In this document: positions 1-12,589 of the stretch, piece by piece
Layout of the letters: each line of letters opens with the position of its first letter
Position numbering within the stretch: position 1 is the first letter of the stretch
Source of the DNA: Scolanthus callimorphus
Lineage: Eukaryota; Cnidaria; Anthozoa; Actiniaria; Edwardsiidae
NCBI GenBank assembly: GCA_033964015.1
Contig: CM066925.1
Location: 3,113,199-3,177,198 of the forward strand
Reading direction: 5' to 3'
Length of the DNA: 64,000 nucleotides
Made by a program: the position numbers and the translations under genes
The notes under the pieces: generated by a model
Database searches by the model: none
The model's input: only the letters and a program-made list of their open reading frames with translations
What the model was told of the DNA's origin: nothing

Positions 1-1746
1 CATCTACTCACATCAGACCATCAGAACTTTCAAATACGCAAGAAAACCCCTATACAAGGTTAGATTTTGTCTCATAATTTTGACGTTTTGATCTCGTGTT
101 TTACTATCTAACATTGCGGCCGCCTCGTATCAGTTCACTGCCGCTAAAGGTGTTGACTTTTTGTCGCCTTAGTCTCGAGAAAGTAGAAACAAATCGAAAA
201 GCTTTAAAATCTGTCGAAATCTTGATAAAGTCGGTACAACAAAAGGATCTGATTGGCTAATCATCCACCTATACCTCTAGTAGGCGGCCGACTATAACCG
301 TTCTGCTCTAGCTAGCTAGCTGAAGAGACCCAAAAAGGTCGAAACAGCTGTCCACGCTTGCTTATTTATGTACTTTCAGTTTGGACTCTATCATGCCACT
401 CCTGTTAAGATTTTTTGCGTAGTATCAGCCTGTCTACCTCATGTTATTCTTCATCGTTTTCAACGCTGATTAGATCTTTCAGATCCTACGTTTAGCAGTA
501 TATCCGCGTACACGGTCATTGCACTTTATTTCAACTATACCTCTAAGTTGGCGGCAAAAATCGATAACACGAGTTCCCAAGCCTCCCGTCCTGAGAAAAC
601 AAGGAAAAGTCTGTTCGATTTACTCGAAACGGAATCGAAATTGTGCTAGCGCCATCGAATTCGACATTTGGCCCCACTTTTCAAGTCATCCCTATACTCC
701 TGTCTATGCTTCTCACTCGTAAAAATCGAAAATTTAGTTTTTGTGACATCATCACAAATAAGTACTCTACGAGCTTGCGTGACAATGTATTTCGTACGCG
801 GGACAGTTCTTGGAATTTGAGACAAAAGCGAAAGTTCCCGCTATCAGCTCTCGAAAGGGAGAGAAGAAAACCAGGTTTATAACTCAGTTATCCGCTTCAA
901 ACTCGGAATTCGCGCTTGACTAACAGGGTGTAACAGGTGTAAGGTGAGTTGCAATCTAGTTACGAGCTGTGGCAACTAAAAGTTATGAAAATATCCTGCA
1001 TGAGCTGTTCAATCAATCGAACGGAAACTGCAACTAGTTTGAGCAAGATAGACTAGGACAAATTCTGGAAAATGCCTCTAGAAAAAACTATCACTCACCA
1101 ACCATTTGATAGTCGCATAGAGGCGCCAAGTCATCCATATCCATACAACATCTACTACGTATTTATTGGCAATGTTGAATTATATGTAAACTGATTTCAT
1201 TTGGCTCTGAATTCAAGTGCATTCATAAAAAAGAAAAGGGCATCGAACAAGAATTGAAAGTAAAAAGCATTTTCAAAAGAAGAATTTCAAAAACGAATGG
1301 AACTATTTCCCATTCGAAATTGTTCTACTTTTACTCCTAAAGGTGCGCGCCGAATTATCAAGCACAATTAATTATCGACATTTCGGCCAAACAGCTTAAA
1401 CAAAACAGAAGAAAAAGAGCAAAGTACTCACTTGAAGAACTAGTTGAGGAGCAAATAATGAAGGAAGACAAAGACATAAGTCAATATTCAAAATTCTGCT
1501 TCTAGCCCCGAATATCGAGAATTATGAGCGAGTTTCATCGGATTCCAGGTAATTTCATCACCCCAACCAAATACAACAAACAAGAGACATTATGAAAGAG
1601 GAAATAAGTTAAAGGGAGCTTTATTTACAACCACAAATATACTCATCCACTGATATTTAGTCTGGTCTGCCTGTGGAAAGACACAATTCGCATACCTCCT
1701 TGGCTGGAACGTGTTGGGATTTTTCGCTATGAGTGAATCAGCATCA
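1..1746. repeat. 1.74-kb tandem unit, copy 1
   Basis: The first base of the window already lies in a unit that begins again at 1747, with only scattered substitutions and a 3-bp indel near 507 (the repeat offset falls from 1746 to 1743). The unit contains CpG-rich words such as gcggccgcc, a run of gctagctagct, and a short ORF that stays open in copies 1-3 (519-722 here). I see no homology of this ORF to a known protein. An overlapping second ORF is cut short in this copy by a single substitution near 881. The unit has no LTR or TIR ends that I can see, so it looks like a segmental tandem duplication. Its origin is unknown. Confidence 0.85.
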
Positions 1747-4279
1747 CATGTACTCACATAAGACCATCAGAACTTTCAAATACGCAAGAAAACCCCTACA
1801 CAAGGTTAGATTTTGTCTCATAATTTTGACGTTTTGATCTCGTGTTTTACTATCTAACATTGCGGCCGCCTCGTATCAGTTCACTGCCACTAAAGGTGTT
1901 GACTTTTTGTCGCCTTAGTCTCGAGAAAGTAGAAACTAATCGAAAAGCTTTAAAATCTGTCGAAATCTTGATAAAGTCGGTACAACAAAAGGATCTGATT
2001 GGCTAATCATCCACCTATACCTCTAGTAGGCGGCCGACTATAACCGTTCTGCTCTAGCTAGCTAGCTGAAGAGACCCAAAAAGGTCGAAACAGCTGTCCA
2101 CGGTTGCTTATTTATGTACTTTCAGTTTGGACTCTATCATGCCACTCCTGTTAAGATTTTTTGCGTAGTATCAGCCTGTCTACCTCATGTTATTCTTCAT
2201 CGTTTTCAACGCTGATTAGATCTTTCAGATCCTACGTTTAGCAGTATATCGTACACGGTCATTGCACTTTATTTCAACTATACCTCTAAGTTGGCGGCAA
2301 AAATCGATAACACGAGTTCCCAAGCCTCCCGTCCTGAGAAAACAAGGAAAAGTCTGTTCGATTTACTCGAAACGGAATCGAAATTGTGCTAGCGCCATCG
2401 AATTCGACATTTGGCCCCACTTTTCAAGCCATCCCTATACTCCTGTCTATGCTTCTCACTCGTAAAAATCGAAAATTTAGTTTTTGTGACATCATCACAA
2501 ATAAGTACTCTACGAGCTTGCGTGACAATGCATTTCGTACGCGGGACAGTTCTTGGAATTTGAGACAAAAGCGAAAGTTCCCGCTATCAGCTCTCGAAAG
2601 GGAGAGAAGAAAACCAGGTTTACAACTCAGTTATCCGCTTCAAACTCGGAATTCGCGCTTGACTAACAGGGTGTAAGGTGAGTTGCAATCTAGCTACGAG
2701 CTGTGGCAACTAAAAGTTATGAAAATATCTTGCATGAGCTGTTCAATCAATCGAACGGAAACTGCAACTAGTTTGAGCAAGATAGGGGACCGATCGTTTA
2801 TTACGTCCACGGGGGGGGCGGTGGTTTTCTAAATTTATTGAATGTTAAAATTCGCACCCCCCTAATTAAAAAGGCGATACAAAAATAACCCCCCATAACA
2901 TCGATGTTCTAAAAAGCTTACCCCCCACCCTGTAACCATTTCCCCGTTTGAACTAATGGAGGACAATTTACAGAAATTTCTCTTTTTGTTGCGCGCGAAG
3001 CGCGCCCTAATTTTTATGCATGATATGAACGCATTTCACCAAACCTCAAAGAAAATGTAGATGAACATTCTATTTGCTGTTTGAATAACAAAGATCGCAA
3101 ATGACGTGCGTAAAGCAGGGTCAAAATGACGAATCTCTATCCTCGTAAAGTGGAACTCACGCTTGCCTAATAATTAGGCCTTCTTTTTTCGAACTGAGAC
3201 AGCTCCGATGCTTATTACTGCAGAGCGTCTTTTTGGGGAGAGTTAGTTTTTTTTTTCTCCTGGCTAAGATATATTTTCTCGTAATGACATTCGTAGCCAT
3301 TCCATTGCGCACGTACTCAGAAACTGTTTTGTACATTCCGTTGCGCGCGAAGCGCGCCGAAATTGGCGTACTTGCTATATGGCGTAGCATATACAGAAAC
3401 CTTAGTAGCGCTGTATGCCACGACGCGATAGCTTGTACATAATATTATTTAGTTTGAACCACAGTGTCCCTGAAAAAATTACCCCCTCTTTTGAGAGAGG
3501 GTGCCAAAAATTTACCCCCCTAAAATCTATGTCTTCTAAAATTTTACCCTCACCCAAATTCCACCGCCCCCCCCCCGTAGACGTTATAAACGATCGGTCC
3601 CTAGACTAGGACAAATTCTGGAAAAAGCCTCTAGAAAAAACTATCACTCAACACCATTTGATAGTCGCATGAAGGCGCCAAGTCATCGATATCCATACAA
3701 CATCTACAACGTATTTATTGGCAATGTTGAATAATATGTAATGATTTCATTTGGCTCTGAATTCAAGTGCATTCAGTAAAAAAGAAAAGGGCATCGAACA
3801 AGAATTGAAAGTAAAAAGCATTTTCAAAAGAAGAATTTCAAGAACGAATGGAACTATTTCCCATTCGAAATTGTTCTACTTTTACTCCTAAAGGTGCGCG
3901 CCGAATTATCAAGCACAATTAATTATCGACATTTCCAAACAGCTTAAACAAAACAGAAGAAAAAGAGCAAAGTACTCACTTGAAGAACTAGTTGAGGAGC
4001 AAATAATGAAGGAAGACAAAGACATAAAGTAAATATTCAAAATTCTGCTTCTGGCCCCGAATATAGAGAATTATGAGAGTTTCATCGGATTCCAAGTAAT
4101 TTCATCACACCAACCAAATACAATAAACAAGAGACATTATGAAAGAGGAAATAAGTTAAAGGGAGCTTAATATACTCATCCACTGATATTTAGTCTGGTC
4201 TGCCTGTGGAAAGACACAATTCGCATACCTCCTTGGCCGGAACGTGTTGGGATTTTTCGCTATGAGTGAATCAGCATCA
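1747..4279. repeat. 1.74-kb tandem unit, copy 2 (with insertion)
   Basis: This copy matches copy 1 up to 2785 and again from 3602, and the gap is filled by a terminal-inverted-repeat element. Without the insertion the copy is about 1.72 kb. It also lacks roughly 17 bp near 4168 that copies 1 and 3 keep. The small ORF of copy 1 is present at 2262-2465. Confidence 0.85.
2786..3601. mobile_element. 816-bp non-autonomous TIR element, TSD TAG
   Basis: Comparison with copy 1 of the tandem unit gives the exact ends. The empty site reads caagatagactagg, and here TAG is duplicated on both sides (2783-2785 and 3602-3604). The terminal inverted repeats start GGGACCGATCGTTTAT and extend about 40 bp with about two mismatches, including a run of G/C at each end. 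The interior is rich in alternating AT tracts and CCCCCC blocks and holds two palindromic GCGCGCGAAGCGCGC hairpins (near 2992 and 3343). No transposase is encoded. A 3-bp duplication with GGG-starting ends would fit PIF/Harbinger-like MITEs, though TAG is not their classic TWA target. Confidence 0.85.
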
Positions 4280-5726
4280 CATCTACTCACATCAGACCAT
4301 CAGAACTTTCAAATACGCAAGAAAACCCCTATACAAGGTTAGATTTTGTCTCATAATTTTGACGTTTTGATCTCGTGTTTTACTATCTAACATTGCGGCC
4401 GCCTCGTATCAGTTCACTGCCACTAAAGGTGTTGACTTTTTGTCGCCTTAGTCTCGAGAAAGTAGAAACAAATCGAAAAGCTTTAAAATCTGTCGAAATC
4501 TTGATAAAGTCGGTACAACAAAAGGATCTGATTGGCTAATCATCCACCTATACCTCTAGTAGGCGGCCGACTGTAACCGTTCTGCTCTAGCTAGCTAGCT
4601 GAAGAGACCCAAAAAGGTCGAAACAGCTGTCCACAGTTGCTTATTTATGATGAGGAGCTTTGGGCAAGTAAAAAATGCGCCCCCACCACTTGAGAAAGGT
4701 GTTAATCCCTGCCAAGTCACTGCCTGGCTTTTATTGACATTTGCTGGTAAACATCAATTAGCATCCGCAAAGGTCACAGCGGAAACTGACGCACTTTTTC
4801 GCGCTCGAACACAAGCATAGGAGAGCTGTGACCCATTCTTGTCCACGAATAGCCAGCTTTCTTCGATTTATTAAGCAGCGAACTGATCATGAGTCCTGTT
4901 GTGTCACAAGCAGTTGTAGAGCTACCCTGGGAGACCACTATAGAGAAGTATTAACGTTGTATACTAAAAACACAGCTTTGTTATCTTTATAATACCACGC
5001 TGGTTTGCTGCTACTCGGGAAAATAACAGGCACTGGTAGTCACGTTTACCTGGCAAACTCAAGTTGTTATTCGGAGGGAAAGGTTTTTGTCTTTGCAATT
5101 TGTATAAAGGGCAGGAAGTCTATGTTTTCTGTACTACTAATGCGGCTTTTGCAAACGCTGATTTATTGAGTGAAACATACAGCGATCAATTTCGCGCCAA
5201 AATGCATCAGAGTTGATTTTACTTTGCAGTATAATATACTCAAATGAATAAACCTTCATTGTTCTCGGGATTTAGGATATGAATTTGTTTGAGAATTTGA
5301 AGAGAGCTAGAAAGGTTGTATTTCAAGGAATAGGCGGTAAATCTCATTGTCCACTCGTCCAGTGGAGCATATCTAAAGCATGCTCTGAAATAGAATTGCT
5401 GCCCGGATCGTTATGCAGTCAAGACTCGTAAACAAACAACCGAAGACTTACGTTGAAATAATCTGTGCCGGTCTTTTTCGACAGAGAGACGTAACTGCAG
5501 TTCTCCTCCATCCACAATTCAAAGCGGTTATATATAATACGAGCTGTATACAATACGGGTCATATCGGGGTCATATCATGATCAAAATGGCGGCTAACAT
5601 TTTGGCGGTAAATCGACAAACGAAATAGCTCTGAAGAGGAAAATAAAGCGCTTGAAAGACGAACTTAAAGAAAAATCATATGTTATTGGAGCTCGAGCAA
5701 AAGCTGCCAAGAAGCCCTGATTTTCA

Positions 5727-6394
5727 AAACACGTTTGTGGATATCACTTGGGTACTACTTTATCTGTTGTATCAAAAATTACGGTAACTGATATCAAGTT
5801 TGTTGGATATCACTTGGATACTAGTTTATCCGTGGTATCAAAATTGCACACCTTTCCCGGCCTGATTTTAAAACAAGTTTGTTGGATATCACTTGGATAC
5901 TAGTTTATCCGTGGTATCAAAATTGCATACCTTTCGAACCCGGCCTTATTTCAAATTATGTTTGTTGGATATCACTTTGATACTAGTTTATCCGTGGTAT
6001 CAAAATTTCGAAACTTTCCCGGCCTGATTTCAAAACAAGTTTGCAGGATATCAATACTTTATCCGTGGTATCAAAATTTCATAACTTTCCCTGCCTGATT
6101 GTAAAACAAGTTTGTTGGATATCACTTGGATACTAGAGTTTATTCGTGGTATCCAACTTTCGTAACTTTCCCGGCCTGATTTAAAAAAAAGTTTTTTGGA
6201 TATCACTTGGATACTAGTTTATCCGTGATATTAAAATTTCATAACTTTCCCGGCCTGATTTTAAAGCAAGTTTGTCGGATATCACTTGGATACTAGTTTA
6301 TCCGTGGTATCAAAATTTCATAACTTTTCCTGCCTGATTTAAAAAAAAGTTTTTTGGATATCACTTGGATACTAGTTTATCCGTGATATTAACT
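5727..6394 (+). repeat. 79-bp minisatellite, block 1
   Basis: About nine copies of a ~79-bp unit built around ggatatcacttggatacta and a following ccgtggtatcaaaatttc. Copies vary by substitutions and small indels. The block stops abruptly where hairpin-bearing DNA begins and resumes in phase at about 7553. Confidence 0.85.
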
Positions 6395-6534
6395 ACTTAC
6401 TAACCGAGAGTGAGGGCATTACGTGAAATATCAAACTGAGGTTTTGGCGTATCGACCGAGCGATAGCGAGGTTGATACGCCAAAACCGAGGTTTGATATT
6501 TCACGTAATGCCCGAACGGTCGAGGTTAGTAAGT
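6395..6534. repeat. Long hairpin, arms ~65 nt
   Basis: The sequence acttactaacc at 6395 is mirrored by ggttagtaagt ending at 6534. Between them the two arms (…cgtgaaatatcaaac…ggttttggcgtatc… and its complement) pair almost perfectly around a short loop that contains cgagcgatagcgag. It marks the left side of the DNA that splits the 79-bp minisatellite. Confidence 0.8.
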
Positions 6535-7552
6535 TGTTTATTATATGGCACTTTTTCTACAAACGTTTTACGAACCGGAAGTCGCCTCGTTCATTTTCCC
6601 GCCGAAATAACTCAGACACGCGCCCGCGTCGCGCTCGAGTTCATTCAGAGTTTTTCATTCTCTGACTGAGTCAAACTGATAGAACAAACCACGCCAGACT
6701 TGATCTAATGTAATCAATCTCTTATGGATGGCAAATACTTCGGAATCCTTTCTTTTACAGATATTTTATAATGTTGTTTAGTCATTTATGAGAAACTTTT
6801 GAGGGAGTTACAGAAGTTTCAAACGGCAAGCAACCGGGAAGCAAGTCTTCGACGTCAGCTCAACTTTTTTTTAGCACCATTGGGGAAAACATTGCTCCTT
6901 TTGCACTAGGAAACAGTCTTTAATAAATACGGAGGAAGAGTTAAACCTGAAGAAGATACTTCACAAGCTATCCTCCAGAAAATTGCAATGGTTATTTTAG
7001 CCGGCTTTTGTGCAAAAGTAAACGTCAAGTAAGAATGAAAATTTAACTCGAGGAGATGGAGAGAGCGAAAAGAAATCAACGACTTCACTATCAGTATCGG
7101 TAAGCACAAAGTTTGAACTCGCTTTCTGTTATTATTTTTAGTTCTCAAGTTTCTTGAATTCCCATTAAATTTTGACTTTACATGTAGCTTTTATCTTTTG
7201 TTGCTGCTATTTTGACTCCCTTAAGTTCTCAATTTCTCCGGATAGACTCGAATTTCTTAGAGTAACTTTTTGGCTTTGTTTGCTTTTGTAAACAGGTCAT
7301 TTCTGATATTCAGGCCTTTATTTTCCTCTTGTCACAAGTTAGATTTGTGTTATACTGTTTCATGTATTCCTTGTTGTGAATTGCGCTGAAAATCTTCTTT
7401 TTGAATTTTTGTTATTTCAAGGAAATGATTTTTTGTCAGTCGTGAACTGCGAGCGGGCATTAAGAATTTCCATAATGCCCGTGGGCATTACGGAGAGTTA
7501 CGCCCGCTCGTTAGCCAATCAGAGCGCGCGTACTATCGTTGCCATATAATAA
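6535..7552. other. Insert between minisatellite blocks, second hairpin at 7450-7510
   Basis: About 1 kb with no recognised gene. At 7450-7510 there is a second, weaker inverted repeat (gagcgggcatt … gcccgctcg). Together with the hairpin at 6395-6534 it suggests an element that inserted into the minisatellite, because the 79-bp units continue in register on the far side. I could not fix a target duplication. Confidence 0.5.
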
Positions 7553-8575
7553 TAAAATTTCATAACTTTCCCGGCCTGATTTCAGAACAAGTTTTTTGGA
7601 TATCACTTGGATACTAGTTTATCCGTGGTATCAAAATTTCGTAACTTTCCCGGCCTGATTTCAAAACAACTTTGTAGGATATCACTTGGATACTAGTTTA
7701 TCCGTGGTATCAAAATTTCGTAAGTTTCCCGGCCTGATTTTAAAACAAGTTTTTTGGATATCACTTGGATTTACTAGTTTATCCGTGGTATCAAAATTGC
7801 ATACCTTTCGAACCCGGCCTTATTTCAAATTATGTTTGTTGGATATCACTTTGATACTAGTTTATCCGTGGTATCAAAATTTCGAAACTTTCCCGGCCTG
7901 ATTTCAAAACAAGTTTGCAGGATATCAATACTTTATCCGTGGTATCAAAATTTCATAACTTTCCCTGCCTGATTGTAAAGCAAGTTTGTTGGATATCACT
8001 TGGATACTAGAGTTTATTCGTGGTATCCAACTTTCGTAACTTTCCCGGCCTGATTTAAAAAAAAGTTTTTTGGATATCACTTGGATACTAGTTTATCCGT
8101 GATATTAAAATTTCATAACTTTCCCGGCCTGATTTTAAAGCAAGTTTGTCGGATATCACTTGGATACTAGTTTATCCGTGGTATCAAAATTTCATAACTT
8201 TCCCTGCCTGATTTAAAAAATTTTTTTGGATATCACTTGGATACTAGTTTATCCGTGATATTAAAATTTCATAACTTTCCCGGCCTTATTTCAAATTATG
8301 TTTGTTGGATATCACTTGGATACTAGTTTATCCGTGGTATCAAAATTTCGTAACTTTCCCGGCCTGATTTCAAAACAACTTTGTAGGATATCACTTGGAT
8401 ACTAGTTTATCCGTGGTATCAAAATTTCGTAAGTTTCCAGGCCTGATTTCAAAACAACTTTGTAGGATATCACTTGGATACTAGAGTTTATCTGTTGTTC
8501 CAAATTTCTTAACTTTCCCGGCCTGATTTCAAAACAAGTTTGTCAGATATCCGTGGTATCAAAATTTGACTATGT
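7553..8575 (+). repeat. 79-bp minisatellite, block 2
   Basis: About thirteen further copies of the 79-bp unit seen at 5727-6394, in the same orientation. A stretch of several consecutive copies (about 7790-8200) repeats the order of variant copies seen in block 1 (about 5920-6330), including the shortened copy lacking the cttggatactagt part. This points to duplication of a multi-copy segment, not only copy-by-copy growth. Confidence 0.85.
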
Positions 8576-9185
8576 CATGATTACAATAAAATATCGTGTT
8601 TCAGTAAATAAGCTGTTACTACTGCTGCACGTTTTTCAGGCCCTTTTCCGGCAATGTTTCACAGTACTACACTGTTTTTTCTACTTTTTGTGTTCCGTTT
8701 TGCCAATCCGGCCCCAAGATAACTTCGATCTCTCGCGAAACTGGACCTTCGCAATAGTTGTTTACCGCGATAGAGTTCCGACACATGGGTCTGCATGCTC
8801 TCCTGTTGCTAATTCCAGTTCTTTCAAAAGAATAAATCTCGTATAGGAAACGCATCGCGGTTTTGTTGTTAGTATATGAATTTTGAACGAGAGAATGCCG
8901 ATCAGTAGTAAATGCTCTACTGAGTATATTCCGCATTTTGGTGTTTAAACAAAGTAAAGAAGAGTTTAAAATTATGAGTAAAACAATAAGCACGACATGT
9001 CTATGTCTATGGATGTAATTCAATCGTTTGTGTATGAATAATCCCTTGTTGACAAAGAGAGAGCACAGAAGCAAAACCGCTCGTTTTCGTGTGAAGGATT
9101 ATCACACCTTCTCGAGAGTAAGGGTGCATTGAATGCACCCTTACGTCACATTTTCCAGAATAATTATCCGGGCTAAGCTCCTCAT
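8576..9185. other. Right end of 4.5-kb element, no gene recognised
   Basis: Unique-looking DNA. A 135-codon ORF lies on the minus strand (8667-9074), but its composition gives no domain and it has no neighbours that argue for expression. A short palindrome (agggtgcattgaatgcaccct, near 9120-9142) lies close to the terminal repeat. Confidence 0.4.
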
Positions 9186-10544
9186 GTTTCAGTTTGGACT
9201 CTATCATGCCACTCCTGTTAAGATTTTTTGCGTAGTATCAGCCTGTCTACCTCATGTTATTCTTCATCGTTTTCAACGCTGATTAGATCTTTCAGATCCT
9301 ACGTTTAGCAGTATATCCGCGTACACGGTCATTGCACTTTATTTCAACTATACCTCTAAGTTGGCGGCAAAAATCGATAACACGAGTTCCCAAGCCTCCC
9401 GTCCTGAGAAAACAAGGAAAAGTCTGTTCGATTTACTCGAAACGGAATCGAAATTGTGCTAGCGCCATCGAATTCGACATTTGGCCCCACTTTTCAAGTC
9501 ATCCCTATACTCCTGTCTATGCTTCTCACTCGTAAAAATCGAAAATTTAGTTTTTGTGACATCATCACAAATAAGTACTCTACGAGCTTGCGTGACAATG
9601 TATTTCGTACGCGGGACAGTTCTTGGAATTTGAGACAAAAGCGAAAGTTCCCGCTATCAGCTCTCGAAAGGGAGAGAAGAAAACCAGGTTTACAACTCAG
9701 TTATCCGCTTCAAACTCGGAATTCGCGCTTGGCTAACAGGGTGTAAGGTGAGTTGCAATCTAGCTACGAGCTGTGGCAACTAAAAGTTATGAAAATATCT
9801 TGCATGAGCTGTTCAATCAATCGAACGGAAACTGCAACTAGTTTGAGCAAGTTAGACTAGGACAAATTCTGGAAAAAGCCTCTAGAAAAAACTATCACTC
9901 ACCACCATTTGATAGTCGCATGAAGGCGCCAAGTCATCGATATCCATGCAACATCTACAACGTATTTATTGGCAATGTTGAATAATATGTAATGATTTCA
10001 TTTGGCTCTGAATTCAAGTGCATTCAGTAAAAAAGAAAAGGGCATCGAACAAGAATTGAAAGTAAAAAGCATTTTCAAAAGAAGAATTTCAAGAACGAAT
10101 GGAACTATTTCCCATTCGAAATTGTTCTACTTTTACTCCTAAAGGTGCGCGCCGAATTATCAAGCACAATTAATTATCGACATTTCCAAACAGCTTAAAC
10201 AAAACAGAAGAAAAAGAGCAAAGTACTCACTTGAAGAACTAGTTGAGGAGCAAATAATGAAGGAAGACAAAGACATAAAGTCAATATTCAAAATTCTGCT
10301 TCTGGCCCCGAATATAGAGAATTATGAGAGTTTCATCGGATTCCAAGTAATTTCATCACACCAACCAAATACAATAAACAAGAGACATTATGAAAGAGGA
10401 AATAAGTTAAAGGGAGCTTTATTTACAACCACAAATATACTCATCCACTGATATTTAGTCTGGTCTGCCTGTGGAAAGACACAATTCGCATACCTCCTTG
10501 GCTGGAACGTGTTGGGATTTTTCGCTATGAGTGAATCAGCATCA

Positions 10545-11095
10545 CACCTACTCACATCAGACCATCAGAACTTTCAAATACGCAAGAAAACCCCTACACA
10601 AGGTTAGATTTTGTCTCATAATTTTGACGTTTTGATCTCGTGTTTTACTATCTAACATTGCGGCCGTCTCGTATCAGTTCACTGCCAAAAGGTGTTGACT
10701 TTTTGTCGCCTGTAGTCTCGAGAAAGTAGCGAAACAAAGCGAAAACCTTTAAAATCTGTCGAAATCTTGATAAAGTCGGTACAACAAAAGGATCTGATTG
10801 GCTTATCATCCACCTATACCTCTAGTAGGCGGCCGATTAACCGTTCTGCTCAAGCTACACCGTGCTGAAGATACCCAAAAAGGTCGAAACAGCTGTCCAC
10901 GGTTGCTTATGTACTTTCAGTTTGGGTTCTATCATGCCACTGTCCTGATAATATTTTTTGCGTAGTATCAGCCTTTCTACCTCATGTTATTCTTCATCGT
11001 GTTCAACGCTGATTAGATCTTTCAGATCCTACGTAGCAGTATATCGTCCACGGTCATGGGCAATAATCGATATCAACACGAGTTCCCAAGCCATT
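10545..11095. repeat. 1.74-kb tandem unit, copy 4 (partial)
   Basis: The unit restarts at 10545 but is more diverged than copies 1-3, with many small indels. Similarity fades after the agtatatcg word near 11037, leaving about 0.5 kb. Copy 4 is therefore the oldest or outermost copy of the array. Confidence 0.75.
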
Positions 11096-12135
11096 TGTAG
11101 GGGGCTCATACAGTTAGAGGTGTTCGAGCAGGCTCCTGAAGGCAATGGGTCAATGGGAGTCCCTTCGCGCTTCTGCTCGTTTGAAAACCACTTCAGACTC
11201 AGGCAAATTTGTCCCAGATCTGTCGTATGCTTCCCCCCCCCCCCCCACTCCCCCAAAAAAATCTAAGCCTACTACTTCTACGTACTTTTAGACACCTTGG
11301 GTTTCGGAAAAGCAGTTGCTGATTTTTGAATTTTGAAAACCACCGGCATAGTGTGTGGACGCCGTCTAAAAACCACTAAAAATTGAATCAAGTACCGATT
11401 CCGTTGAAAACGTGACAAGTCATTGCGTGACTCAAATCTCTTTTACAAAAATAACAAAAAATCAACAGAGAAAAGCAATGAAATTGGGCAATGAATTGTG
11501 CATAGGGATTCGACTTTAAACGCGTTGTGCGAGTTTCATTGCCAGCATCTGATTTGCGGGGATGCTACAAGAAAAACATGCCAATATGAGGAAATTCAAA
11601 ATTAGCCTCGTTTTCGTGTGATTATGCTAATTAGCACCCTTAAATCGCAAAATTACGCTTGGTAAACAGCAGATTCGTAATCAGCGCCCAAAAGTCATGG
11701 GGAATAGTTATCTATTTGTGCTCATTAAAGTTATGGGAAGGACACCTGGCTCCGCCCCAATGACGCTACCAAATAACACGTATATAAGATCCCTATCCAT
11801 TGCTCGATGATCGATCTCTCTTCCATTACCCACAGATTCTTCTCCCATTTCTCAAAGGATCTCCTCCTCCCATTACTCGAAAATCCGAAATCCGGCCAAC
11901 GAAAAACGCCAAGGTCCTGCCCTATGAAGTAAAAGACTCATGGATTAAATCGCAACCAAACATGGAACCCAACCCTTCGTTGACCGGTGCCCGAACTAGG
12001 TCCGAGACGAGGCGCAATTCCCCGGGCCTGAGAGAGTTTTTTGTCTTCTTCAGCTTATTTAGAAACTTTTCAAGCTTTTACGAGCATCCACTTGCCGTTT
12101 TTTTTTTTTTTTTTTCTATCTGGCTTTTCTTCAAA
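11096..12135. other. Unannotated stretch
   Basis: No gene recognised. It contains a C-run followed by an A-run at 11231-11264. The short ORFs here, including a 131-codon one at 11800-12195 that runs into a T-tract, show no domain. Confidence 0.4.
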
Positions 12136-12589
12136 CTCTCTTCTTTTCGTAGCATCGTAGCGAGAACTCATATAAGGATATCGAACAAAAAATAAATGAG
12201 ATAGAGAAGTTAAGTGACTGGAAAAACATGCTATTAAAGCCGCTGAACATGATAAGCTATTGAAAGAATTAGATATAACGGAAGGAATTATTAGATCTAA
12301 AGCAGAATGGTATCTTGGTGTGAAAAACAATCGATATTTTCTAAATTTGGAAAAAAGAAATAAAAGTAAGAAATGCGTGAAAAAGATAAAGGAGGGTAAC
12401 GTAGAGGAGGTAAACCAGAAAGAAATACTTAAACTTATTAAGGCTCATTTGAACGAAATTTATAGCGTAAAATCCTCAAAAACAGAAGAAGAGTGCTTGA
12501 CGTTCCTTCATCAGCTCAATACACCTATACTCACAGAGGAACAAAGAGTTTTGTGTGAGGGACAACTCACACACGAGGAATGTTCAATA
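12136..12589 (+). pseudogene. LINE ORF2 fragment, L1/Tx1-like
   Basis: The open frame from 12260 reads as the linker between endonuclease and reverse transcriptase of L1/Tx1-type LINEs. It has SKAEWYLGVKNNRYFLNLEK, then a lysine-rich stretch, then LTEEQRVLCEGQLTHEEC, which in these elements leads straight into the RT fingers. The RT itself is absent because the match stops near 12589, where a different repeat begins. The apparent start is TTG, so no real translation start exists. It is a fragment truncated at both ends; L1/Tx1 assignment is from memory of the motif order and is less certain than the LINE call. Confidence 0.7.

Larger units (their letters stand above)
4650..9185. mobile_element. 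4.5-kb TIR element inserted in tandem copy 3
   Basis: The inserted DNA begins ATGAGGAGCTT and ends AAGCTCCTCAT, an 11-bp perfect inverted repeat. Relative to the sister copies three bases (tac) are missing at the junction, and I cannot define a clean target duplication. The interior holds a 79-bp minisatellite in two blocks, hairpin-bounded DNA between the blocks (6395-7510), and no recognisable transposase. Several ORFs of 60-135 codons inside resemble nothing I know. It is most simply a non-autonomous transposon that has accumulated tandem repeats. Confidence 0.6.
4280..10544. repeat. 1.74-kb tandem unit, copy 3 (split by 4.5-kb element)
   Basis: The unit restarts at 4280, is interrupted at 4650, and resumes at 9186 with the continuation expected from copies 1 and 2 (tttcagtttggactctatc). 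The remainder, with the small conserved ORF at 9332-9535, runs to 10544. Its right part is closest to copy 2, sharing small differences from copy 1. Confidence 0.85.

Noticed and set aside
519..722. 67-codon ORF in the 1.74-kb unit as a gene
   Set aside because: Open in three copies only because the copies are nearly identical; its start is TTG rather than ATG and no homology is seen. Kept only as a remark.
8667..9074. 135-codon minus-strand ORF as a transposase of the 4.5-kb element
   Set aside because: No DDE or DNA-binding motif visible; too short and of random-looking composition.
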